From contig CAYNFU010000026.1 of assembly GCA_964396785.1 (NCBI GenBank), forward strand, positions 1-8,821: a stretch of 8,821 bases of DNA. The letters run 5' to 3'. The position numbers were made by a program, and so were the translations under genes. The first letter of the stretch is position 1; every line of letters starts with the position of its first letter. The notes under the pieces are model-generated. The model made no database searches, was not told the origin of the DNA, and worked only from the letters and a program-made list of their open reading frames with translations. Source of the DNA: RBG-16-42-24 sp964396785. Lineage in GTDB: Bacteria > Patescibacteriota > Microgenomatia > UBA8517. Shown here in pieces: positions 1 through 5,847 of the stretch.

Positions 1-55
1 ACCTGCGACCTTGCGGATGTAAACCGCACGCTCTAACCAGCTGAGCTAAGCGACC
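1..55 (-). tRNA. tRNA-Val (anticodon UAC), partial
   Basis: The minus strand read from 55 downwards gives a 7-nt acceptor strand GGTCGCT, a D arm with GCTC/GAGC, and an anticodon stem TGCGG/CCGCA closing the loop TTTACAT. The anticodon is therefore TAC, for valine. The variable region AGGTC and the first half of the T stem follow, and the window edge then cuts off the T loop and 3' acceptor. It sits 8 nt downstream of tRNA-Leu(GAG) on the same strand, so the two are probably cut from one transcript. Confidence 0.9.
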
Positions 56-63
56 AAAACTTG

Positions 64-146
64 TGCACTCGGGGAGACTCGAACTCCCACGCCCTTACGG
101 GCATAGCTCCTCAAGCTATCGCGTATGCCAATTCCGCCACGAGTGC
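64..146 (-). tRNA. tRNA-Leu (anticodon GAG)
   Basis: A complete type II tRNA on the minus strand. The acceptor GCACTCG (from 146) pairs with CGAGTGC (ending at 65), and the discriminator A is at 64. The anticodon stem ATAGC/GCTAT closes the loop TTGAGGA, giving anticodon GAG. A long variable arm (GCCCGTAAGGGC) and the T arm GGGAG-TTCGAGT-CTCCC follow. CCA is not encoded, since the next bases are CAA. It belongs to a minus-strand tRNA cluster. Confidence 0.95.
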
Positions 147-166
147 AAAGTGCAGAAGAGTTTACC

Positions 167-183
167 AGGATTGAACCAATCCT
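167..183 (-). other. hairpin resembling a tRNA T arm, possible tRNA or intron remnant
   Basis: Perfect 6-bp arms AGGATT/AATCCT enclose a 5-nt loop. On the minus strand the loop reads GGTTC within GGTTCAATCC, which resembles a T arm (GTTCAATCC). A weaker outer pairing, AGAAG with CTTCT, flanks it at about 154-158 and 187-191. No anticodon arm can be folded around it. It lies between the broken homing-endonuclease frame and tRNA-Leu(GAG). It could be a decayed tRNA 3' half, an intron fragment, a processing hairpin or chance. Confidence 0.25.
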
Positions 184-233
184 AGCCTTCTTCCAACCGC
201 TTATTTTAGCATATCCGGAGTATAAAACGCAGT

Positions 234-464
234 TTACCTACGTTTAAATAACCTATTCGTTAAATTGTAGACGATAACAAAAATTGCTAGGTCTTCTCCC
301 CTATATTTTGAGCCAACCTTGTTTTTTAGTTTAAGAATTTTAGCGAAAGTTTTTATTAGGTCATAATCCTTTGAAGTAAAATCTATATGCCTACCGTTTT
401 TAGATAAACTGCCGTCTGTGGTGATTAACCCGACAACATAGGCCAAATTCGCAGTCCAAACCAT
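234..464 (-). pseudogene. truncated LAGLIDADG homing endonuclease
   Basis: This short frame (76 residues from the ATG at 464) begins with a typical LAGLIDADG first motif, LAYVVGLITTDG at residues 7-18. It continues with GRHIDFTSKD and a leucine- and lysine-rich segment, as in the N-terminal half of homing endonucleases common in CPR genomes. A TTG five codons upstream (479) is an alternative start, but family members usually begin just before the LAY segment, so I prefer the ATG. Intact family members are usually roughly twice this length or more. Here the frame stops after NRLFKRR, and only about 87 bp remain before tRNA-Leu(GAG), too little for the second half. It is therefore probably a deleted remnant without activity. 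Both flanking tRNA-Leu genes are uninterrupted, so it is not inside a tRNA intron now. Confidence 0.7.
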
Positions 465-502
465 ATTATCAAAATCCAATCGGGAATTTTTTTAGAATTT
501 AG

Positions 503-587
503 TGTCGAAGGTGGGATTCGAACCCACACGCTCTTTATGAGCACAGGTTTCTGAAACCTGCCTGTCTGCCAGTTTCAGCACTTCGAC
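503..587 (-). tRNA. tRNA-Leu (anticodon CAG)
   Basis: A complete type II tRNA on the minus strand. The acceptor GTCGAAG (from 587) pairs with CTTCGAC (ending at 504), and the discriminator A is at 503. The anticodon stem CAGGT/ACCTG closes the loop TTCAGAA, giving anticodon CAG. The variable arm is GCTCATAAAGAGC and the T arm GTGGG-TTCGAAT-CCCAC. CCA is not encoded. It is first in the minus-strand tRNA cluster. Confidence 0.95.
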
Positions 588-605
588 ATATTCGAAACAA
601 TCGTT

Positions 606-634
606 ATTTTATCAAAAAGCCTTGCTTATATAAA
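606..634 (-). promoter_or_regulatory. candidate promoter of the tRNA-Leu(CAG) cluster
   Basis: On the minus strand TTTATA (634-629) and TAAAAT (611-606) are separated by 17 nt, and the tRNA begins 18 nt after the -10 box. The -35 box overlaps the stop codon of the DRG GTPase gene. Both boxes are moderate matches to the vegetative consensus. Read-through from the upstream gene is also possible. Confidence 0.4.
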
Positions 635-1705
635 CCTTACTTGCATTCCCTCTTTAACAAAAGTCGAAAGGGAGACTTCCTGACCCGGAAATTTAGCCTC
701 TTTTCCCCAGATTTTTGCCGACCTTTTATCAATTGCAAAGTCGGTACCGATTTTTTCGGCTAAGTCTTTGAGGGTTTGACCTTCTTTCATAATCATTGCG
801 TGATTAAAACTAGGTTCTTCTTTAGGTCTAACGAGATATACGCTTAGTAGATTTAATCTTTCCCATATTCTTTCCAATAGTCCCTCGATACCTTTTCCTT
901 CCTGGGCGCTTATTTCTATAAGGCTAAATTCATTTGAGGATTTACTAGGTTTTTGAGTAAGGTCTATTTTATTAACAACAAAAAGGGCTGGAACATAAAC
1001 TCTGCTTGGGGAAAATGCATCAATAAGTGTATTCATATCTAATTTTTCATTAATGGTTATTTCTCCGTTTTTGACCCCAAATTCTTGGGCAACGGCTTTT
1101 ATAGTTTGCTCTCCCATATCTTGCCTTATATTTGAATGTATGGTTAAGCCGCCTTCAACATCCTTTTTTATTTTTACCTTAGGAGGCTCTTTATTAAGTC
1201 TAATACCTGCGCTTTCGAGTTCGTTTGTGAGTGTATTTAATATGTCAGACCTTTCAATATCCGTCATTATAAGAAGTAAGTCTGCTCCTCTTGCTACTGA
1301 GAGTACTTCTTTACCGCGGCCCTTACCTTCTTTAGCGCCCTCAATAAGCCCCGGAACGTCGAGTATCTGGATATAGGCCTCCTTGTGCTTAAGCATCCCG
1401 GGAATAACGGAAACTGTGGTGAATGCATAGGGAGCTACTTTACTCTCCGCATTTGTTAATTTATTAATTAAGGTGGACTTTCCCGCAGATGGAGGTCCTA
1501 TTAATACTACGGTTGCGTCTCCCTGTTTTTTGACTGCGTAGCCTCCTCCCCCACCCCCTCCTCTTGATGTTCCTTCTAGAGCTTTATCTCTTAACTTTGC
1601 GAGTCTGGCTCTCAATTTCCCGATATGGTGCTCTGTCCCTTTGTGATAGGGAGTTTCTCGTATTTCCTTCTCAATCTCTGTAATTTGTGAATTTACACTT
1701 TCCAT
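626..1705 (-). CDS. DRG-family GTPase with C-terminal TGS domain
   Basis: A 359-residue protein matching the layout and length of DRG (developmentally regulated GTP-binding) proteins, relatives of Obg that bind the ribosome or translation factors. An N-terminal charged helical segment (1-45) is followed by a run of seven glycines (49-55). The G domain then has G1 GPPSAGKST (70-78), switch residues around FTT (95-97), G3 DVPG (116-119) followed by the DRG signature LIEGAKEGKGRG, G4 NKID (245-248) and G5 SAQ (266-268). Residues 302-359 form a TGS domain ending KIWGKEAKFPGQEV and VRFI. Bacteria normally have Obg (GTP1/Obg) rather than DRG, which is typical of archaea and eukaryotes, so this is a noteworthy family assignment. 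The ATG at 1705 is chosen because the N-terminal helix aligns well from there; no Shine-Dalgarno is visible. It lies 36 bp downstream of the GH130 genes and may be read through from them. The precise cellular role is unknown. Confidence 0.9.
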   Translation of the reverse strand: MESVNSQITEIEKEIRETPYHKGTEHHIGKLRARLAKLRDKALEGTSRGGGGGGGYAVKKQGDATVVLIGPPSAGKSTLINKLTNAESKVAPYAFTTVSVIPGMLKHKEAYIQILDVPGLIEGAKEGKGRGKEVLSVARGADLLLIMTDIERSDILNTLTNELESAGIRLNKEPPKVKIKKDVEGGLTIHSNIRQDMGEQTIKAVAQEFGVKNGEITINEKLDMNTLIDAFSPSRVYVPALFVVNKIDLTQKPSKSSNEFSLIEISAQEGKGIEGLLERIWERLNLLSVYLVRPKEEPSFNHAMIMKEGQTLKDLAEKIGTDFAIDKRSAKIWGKEAKFPGQEVSLSTFVKEGMQVRFI

Positions 1706-1711
1706 AAGGAG

Positions 1712-1717
1712 ATTTTA
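1712..1717 (-). promoter_or_regulatory. possible -10 element giving a leaderless DRG mRNA
   Basis: TAAAAT on the minus strand ends 6 nt before the ATG at 1705, so transcription from it would begin at or next to the start codon. The spaced -35 hexamer (TTCGAA) is poor. There is no Shine-Dalgarno here, which would fit a leaderless message. Read-through from the GH130 genes is equally possible. Confidence 0.25.
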
Positions 1718-1741
1718 CACTAGATAAGGGTTTTTTCGAAG

Positions 1742-2689
1742 CTAGAGACTGCCCTCTTTTAAGATATCACTCACGAGTTCCTCAATATTACAGGTGCAGA
1801 CTCCCACTACCCGATCGGCTCCGCCATAATAGACAAATAATTCATCCCCAACCGCAACAGCTCCACATGGAAATATAACATTAGGAACTGGCCCCTCTTT
1901 TTCATATTTGGCGATTGCCTCAAATAATGGTTCGTTATATATGGCCCTCAAGCGAGTGGGGTCGGCCAAATCCAAAAGCATAGCTGAGGCTTTATAGGCG
2001 TGTTCCGGGTCTTTTATTCCGTGGTAAAGTACCAACCAACCTTCTGAGGTTTTAATGGGAGGCGAGGAGATGCCCACCCTGGCATTGTCCCACTTGTCGG
2101 GTCTGGGCTTTAAAACTTCTACTCCTTTTAACCACTTACCCTCACCGAAAGAAAGTTCGTCTACAAAATCCAACCAGATAGAATCTCCCGGTCTATGAAA
2201 TATCGCATACTTTCCATTAATTTTTTCAGGGAAAATGGCCGCATCTTTGTCAAATACACCCGGCTCTGTCATTAATAAGGGTTTTTCCCAAACCCAATTT
2301 TTATCAATAAAATCCTCATGCGAGATAGAAGTTATCGTAGCCCTTGCCTCTTTCCCGTCATGAGCCGTGTAGCACATATAAAAGCGACCTTCTAATCTAG
2401 AGATTCTTGGGTCTTCACACCCATTACCTCCACCAGCTACGCTTTTCTGTTCAAAAACTTCGCGGGGGAAATACACCGGTTGATGAGATCTTTCTACTAT
2501 ATAGAATCCATCCTGCGAGCGTGCGAAACCCATTCTAGATGTATTGTCCGAGGAGGCAGCTCTATAAATAATGTGTACGCTACCCCCTTCGTAGACAGCG
2601 GCGGGATTAAAAGTCCCTTTTTCTTCCCAGACTATTCCTTCTCGAGGGGAGATTATGGGATTTCCGTCAAAACGGTTAAATTTGATTAT
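1742..2689 (-). CDS. GH130 family beta-mannoside phosphorylase-like protein (third paralogue, apparent ATA start)
   Basis: A glycoside hydrolase family 130 protein, a five-bladed beta-propeller fold that cleaves beta-mannosides, often by phosphorolysis. From the upstream limit it has 315 residues, close to its 317-residue neighbour. Blade 1 carries FNPAAVYEGG and IIYRA. The catalytic-acid motif GCEDPR puts the acidic Asp at about 93. FPEKINGKYA is followed by HRP (165-167), then GWLVLYHG (His 223), ending with FVYYGGAD. HRP and YHG are the positions I associate with phosphate binding in GH130 phosphorylases, so this is the most canonical and likely phosphorolytic of the three. The first ordinary start is the ATG at 2533, but beginning there deletes blade 1. 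The 52 upstream codons are in frame, homologous to both neighbours, and contain no ATG, GTG or TTG. The frame can only begin at ATA (2689-2687), which overlaps the previous TAA. No signal peptide. Conservative annotation: 1742-2533. Confidence 0.85.
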   Translation of the reverse strand: MIKFNRFDGNPIISPREGIVWEEKGTFNPAAVYEGGSVHIIYRAASSDNTSRMGFARSQDGFYIVERSHQPVYFPREVFEQKSVAGGGNGCEDPRISRLEGRFYMCYTAHDGKEARATITSISHEDFIDKNWVWEKPLLMTEPGVFDKDAAIFPEKINGKYAIFHRPGDSIWLDFVDELSFGEGKWLKGVEVLKPRPDKWDNARVGISSPPIKTSEGWLVLYHGIKDPEHAYKASAMLLDLADPTRLRAIYNEPLFEAIAKYEKEGPVPNVIFPCGAVAVGDELFVYYGGADRVVGVCTCNIEELVSDILKEGSL

Positions 2690-3639
2690 GGTTTTGCCCT
2701 TTCGCTAGTTAATTCTTGTACCAAGTCGGATAATTTACAAGAGGCTACGCAGGAAACCGTATCGGCTCCTCCATAGTAGACAAATAGCTCACCCTCCTCA
2801 ATAATTGCCCCGGAAGGGAATACTATATTATGAACGTTGCCGTAGATTTCATAGTCCTCTATCGGATAAAGAAGGGGTTCGTGGGTTCTACCCAATATTT
2901 TGGCAGGGTCTTGACTATCCAAAAGTAAGGCGTCGATTCTCCAACCTTGGCTACCGGTGAAATAGTTTTCGATGTAGGAATAAATCAATATCCAACCAGC
3001 TTCGCACTTAAGTGGGGCTGCTCCTACCTCAAAATGATCCTCATCCCTCTTGGGAATATTAAATGCGTGATCGTCAAGGTGTGCATACCAATCGTTCCAG
3101 TAAGCCTCACTCCAAATATCCTCCTTCTTGTCAAAATAAGAAAGGGCAATTTTAGGCGGCTTTTTATCGGTGTCGGCAGCAAGAATTGCCGCATACTTTC
3201 CATTTATTTTTTCAGGGAAAAATCCTAGGGCTTTAGAATTAAACGTGGTTACGGGGTGCTTTTCGTCAACATTCGAAAAATCTGTGGTTATAGCCATGCC
3301 AACTTTGATTCCTTCCATTGTCGGAGGCCAGGCAGAAATTGACGTGTAGGAGATGAAATATTTATCCTCAACCCTAACTACCCTTGGGTCCTCACAGCCA
3401 AACTCCTCCCATTTATTCTCGGGTTTAATAAAGAGCCTGCGATTGGAAAATGCGGTTGGTGAGCTTCCTTCTGCAAGCCCGACGGTTGAGCGCCCATTTG
3501 AATCAAAGGCCCGGTAGACCAAAAAGTACTTATCCCCCAATTTTGCTACAGACGGGTTATAGGTGGCTGATGCTTCCCATTCATTGTTTCTGTCAGGAAC
3601 TAAAATTGGATTGTTTGAATGCCTAACGAGTTTAACCAT
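2686..3639 (-). CDS. GH130 family protein, diverged at phosphate-site positions
   Basis: A 317-residue single-propeller GH130 protein. It has the blade-1 motif YNPSVAKLGDKYFLVYRAF (27-45), GCEDPR (catalytic Asp 84), FFPEKINGKYA (140-150), GWILIYS (215-221) and the closing FVYYGGAD. The acidic residue needed for mannoside cleavage is kept. However, the HRP triplet of the third paralogue is replaced here by Leu-Ala-Ala (153-155), and the YHG histidine by Ser 221. Phosphate-binding residues are lost in GH130 members that act as hydrolases, so this may be a beta-mannosidase, or it may have another substrate. No signal peptide or membrane segment, so cytoplasmic. Its ATG shares one base with the stop of the preceding gene (TAATG), implying translational coupling. 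Its TAA overlaps the ATA at the head of the next gene. Confidence 0.88.
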   Translation of the reverse strand: MVKLVRHSNNPILVPDRNNEWEASATYNPSVAKLGDKYFLVYRAFDSNGRSTVGLAEGSSPTAFSNRRLFIKPENKWEEFGCEDPRVVRVEDKYFISYTSISAWPPTMEGIKVGMAITTDFSNVDEKHPVTTFNSKALGFFPEKINGKYAAILAADTDKKPPKIALSYFDKKEDIWSEAYWNDWYAHLDDHAFNIPKRDEDHFEVGAAPLKCEAGWILIYSYIENYFTGSQGWRIDALLLDSQDPAKILGRTHEPLLYPIEDYEIYGNVHNIVFPSGAIIEEGELFVYYGGADTVSCVASCKLSDLVQELTSERAKP

Positions 3640-5492
3640 TAATAAGCCTTAAATTTTATTGAAGATACCTGAGGCACCTCGGACCTTTTGACCTCGTCGA
3701 GGAACTCCTCGAGGTTGGCTTTTGCCACACAGGCGTATTTGTCGGCCCCTCCGTAATAAATGAGAAGGTCGTCATCTTTTACTACTGCCCCACCAGCGTA
3801 GACGACCCCGGCTTTATACCCTTCATTTTCATAATGCCTGTCCGGTTCCATTACAGGAGAGCGTGATCGATAGAGAATGTTTGAAGGCTCCTTGTAATCC
3901 AATATCATCGCTCCCACTTTATATCTATCGTAGTCTCTATAATCCATTGCGTGATATAAGAGGAGCCATCCCAGTTGTGTTTTTAAGGGGGGTGGTCCAG
4001 GTCCTCTAACGTGGCTATCCCAATAGTGCCTTAAATGATTTTTCCCCCAGTAATTGTGAGGGTCCCAACTTTTTATATGCTTATTTCCGTTAAGGTCAGC
4101 TAAATCATCGAGGTACTCAATTGAGACATTGGGAGAGAGATTATGGAGTATTGCATATTTACCATTAATTTTTTCTGGGAATAGGAGCCAATTTTTGTGC
4201 ATTTCGTTTGGGTGGGATATTAGTACGGGTTTTTCCCAATTCCATTTATGAGCCAAAAAGTCTTCTTTTTTGATTGAAGTTAGAGCAACACCTGGATATG
4301 AGCGACCACTGAATGCTACATAAGTCATATATATTTTATCGTCAATTGCAGTTAACTTCGGATCTTCACATCCTCCATTACCTCCACCGCCAGAGAGATA
4401 TGGAATATTAAAGACTTTTTGACCAGGCTCACTACATTCAAACGGTTCGGTGGGAACATAAACCGGGTCGGGGTGTCTGTCGTCAATATTTAATCCGTCT
4501 GAACTGCCCGCATAGCCCAAGACAGATGAATCATTATCCCCAACTGCTCTATAAAGAAGGTGGACTTTACCTCCTTCATAGATCGCTGCTGGGTTAAATG
4601 TTTGTTTGGATTCCCAAAAATGGTGAAGTAGAGGTCTTATGATTGGATTATCCTTGAATTTCTTAATCAAGTAGGGAGGAAAAGCTTTTGAAAAGGCTGG
4701 AGACTGTTTGAAAAACTTAAGAGAGAAAGCATAGAGTTTACCTTCAGAGGTTGAGAAATAAACAATTAATCTCTCGTCTAATAAGATTATTCCAACTGGA
4801 CTTATACTTTTCTCTACTTGCGACTGGTCTTCCCCCCAAAGAGCCTCGCGACAGCGATATATGAGATTTCCCGGGTTTTCCTTATCAAACAAAGCCGTGC
4901 CCATGAACCACTTTCCTGAGTCTTCTCTCTTGGAAAAATAGGTAAGAAGTAAACCGTCTTCCCTCAGAGAGACGTCTCCTACCATTAAATTGTTAGAGTC
5001 AAAATTATCCTGCCTTCTTCCAACTACTGGTTCTTTAGTTACCTCCCAAGTAGTAAGGTCGTCAGAGGTAGCCATGTAAATATCACTCTCCCCGAAGTAA
5101 GCCACATATTTATCTTTAAATTTATACTCCGGAATTAGCATTGCGCATTCGTTAAAGTCCGTAACCCTTTTTGCTCCTAAAAAGCCCGAGATATTACTCG
5201 AGGTTGCAAAATATAGTTGAGATTTGGGGCCTTTGGTTTTATAGAAGATCCCGTATTTTCCTTCCGAAATGGGAGAAATTCTAAAGTTGGAACAATTTGC
5301 CATTTTTTCTATGGCCCCGTCGTCCCTGGTTATAAAGAAATTTTTGCGAATGGATTCAAATTTGAAGCCACTCGTGGATGTATCCACAAAATAGTAATCC
5401 TGCCTTCCCTTTTGACTGTGGGAATAAAGGTGAGCTTCTCCCCTTTGGGAGAATATTCCCAGATAATTATTTTTTGATAATGTTTTATTCAT
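3639..5492 (-). CDS. two-propeller GH130 protein (degenerate N-terminal propeller fused to GH130 domain)
   Basis: From the ATG at 5492 it has 617 residues, about twice the usual GH130 length. A GTG five codons upstream (5507) is an alternative; neither has a convincing ribosome site. The C-terminal half (about 275-600) is a recognisable GH130 domain: FNPAAIYEGGKVHLLYRA, GCEDPK with Asp 377 (the usual Arg is Lys), LFPEKINGKYAILHN, GPPPLKT, GWLLLYH (His 514), IYYGGAD. The N-terminal half (about 1-265) looks like a worn copy of the same fold. ISEGKYGIFYK matches FPEKINGKYAIFHR, VGDVSLREDGLLLTYFS matches the GPPPLKT-GWLLLYH stretch, and FDKENPGNLIYRCREAL matches LDYKEPSNILYRSRSPV. EDPR is missing there, so it is probably non-catalytic, perhaps binding or structural. 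It is first in the three-gene GH130 cluster, directly behind a candidate promoter. No signal peptide. The substrate cannot be read from the sequence. Confidence 0.85.
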   Translation of the reverse strand: MNKTLSKNNYLGIFSQRGEAHLYSHSQKGRQDYYFVDTSTSGFKFESIRKNFFITRDDGAIEKMANCSNFRISPISEGKYGIFYKTKGPKSQLYFATSSNISGFLGAKRVTDFNECAMLIPEYKFKDKYVAYFGESDIYMATSDDLTTWEVTKEPVVGRRQDNFDSNNLMVGDVSLREDGLLLTYFSKREDSGKWFMGTALFDKENPGNLIYRCREALWGEDQSQVEKSISPVGIILLDERLIVYFSTSEGKLYAFSLKFFKQSPAFSKAFPPYLIKKFKDNPIIRPLLHHFWESKQTFNPAAIYEGGKVHLLYRAVGDNDSSVLGYAGSSDGLNIDDRHPDPVYVPTEPFECSEPGQKVFNIPYLSGGGGNGGCEDPKLTAIDDKIYMTYVAFSGRSYPGVALTSIKKEDFLAHKWNWEKPVLISHPNEMHKNWLLFPEKINGKYAILHNLSPNVSIEYLDDLADLNGNKHIKSWDPHNYWGKNHLRHYWDSHVRGPGPPPLKTQLGWLLLYHAMDYRDYDRYKVGAMILDYKEPSNILYRSRSPVMEPDRHYENEGYKAGVVYAGGAVVKDDDLLIYYGGADKYACVAKANLEEFLDEVKRSEVPQVSSIKFKAY

Positions 5493-5540
5493 ACCGGCAA
5501 TCCGCACACGAAGGCAATAAAAATCACCCGTAGTTGCGGT

Positions 5541-5570
5541 TTATTAATATTTAGTTAAACTGGCTCTCAA
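5541..5570 (-). promoter_or_regulatory. candidate promoter of the GH130 gene cluster
   Basis: On the minus strand TTGAGA (5570-5565) and TAATAA (5546-5541) are separated by 18 nt. The start would fall near 5534, leaving a leader of about 40 nt to the ATG at 5492. The -35 box is directly flanked upstream by a perfect AT-rich palindrome. Confidence 0.5.
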
Positions 5571-5572
5571 GA

Positions 5573-5594
5573 AAAATAATTTTGAAATTATTTT
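5573..5594. repeat. perfect 22-bp AT-rich palindrome behind the GH130 promoter
   Basis: Ten-base arms AAAATAATTT and AAATTATTTT are exact reverse complements around a central TG. It ends 3 bp from the -35 box of the GH130 promoter, where an UP element or an operator would sit. It is not followed by a T-run after a GC-rich stem, so it is not a classic terminator. The rest of 5595-5670 is AT-rich and shows nothing else I can support. Confidence 0.5.
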
Positions 5595-5673
5595 GAAGAT
5601 ATTAAGAAAGCTTTGGAGTTTTTGAGTTTCCATTACTTAATAAAATCATACATCTTTTAGTGAGTATCAACAA

Positions 5674-5703
5674 TTACTTTTTAAAGCCGAGTTAAGGTAT
5701 AAT
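5674..5703 (+). promoter_or_regulatory. promoter of tRNA-Arg(UCG)
   Basis: A perfect -10 box TATAAT (5698-5703) lies 9 nt before the tRNA. The -35 candidate TTACTT (5674-5679) is 18 nt upstream and weak. Transcription would start at or just ahead of the mature 5' end. Confidence 0.6.
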
Positions 5704-5712
5704 TAAAGACTC

Positions 5713-5784
5713 GCGTCTGTGGCCTAACGGACAGGGCACGTGGCTTCGGACCATGGGGTGGAGGTTCGATTCCTCCCAGACGCA
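5713..5784 (+). tRNA. tRNA-Arg (anticodon UCG)
   Basis: A complete 72-nt cloverleaf. The acceptor GCGTCTG pairs with CAGACGC, and the discriminator is A5784. The D stem is GCCT/GGGC. The anticodon stem CGTGG/CCATG closes the loop CTTCGGA, giving anticodon TCG, and the T arm is GGAGG-TTCGATT-CCTCC. CCA is not encoded. It stands alone on the plus strand between the divergent GH130 cluster and the pyrG region. Confidence 0.96.
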
Positions 5785-5791
5785 CTAAAGA

Positions 5792-5820
5792 TTGACTTCT
5801 AATTTACATTTAGATATCAT
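5792..5820 (+). promoter_or_regulatory. promoter of the 223-residue gene
   Basis: TTGACT (5792-5797) and TATCAT (5815-5820) are separated by exactly 17 nt, a strong vegetative match. The predicted start near 5827 leaves a leader of about 20 nt with no visible Shine-Dalgarno before the ATG at 5848. Confidence 0.65.
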
Positions 5821-5847
5821 CTTTTTAATCTTGCCCCTCACAATTAG

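Noticed and set aside
64..587. Group I intron interrupting a tRNA-Leu gene
   Set aside because: Both tRNA-Leu genes fold as continuous cloverleafs; the endonuclease relic lies between them, not inside one.
1053..1376. Plus-strand open frame of 107 residues inside the DRG gene
   Set aside because: Lies wholly antisense to a gene with clear motifs; low-complexity Ser/Ile-rich product and no start signal.
2480..2776. Plus-strand open frame of 98 residues across the GH130 junction
   Set aside because: Antisense to two GH130 coding regions once the third gene's true N-terminus is recognised; the product has no recognisable feature.
2947..3228. Plus-strand open frame of 93 residues in the second GH130 gene
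   Set aside because: Antisense shadow of a conserved gene.
5217..5477. Plus-strand open frame of 86 residues opposite the N-terminal propeller
   Set aside because: Antisense shadow; no promoter or ribosome site.
1742..5492. Annotation of the GH130 proteins as insecticidal (Cry-like) proteins
   Set aside because: GH130-type proteins sometimes carry such names in databases, but the EDPR/K, FPEKINGKYA and YYGGAD motifs fit the mannoside-acting propeller family.
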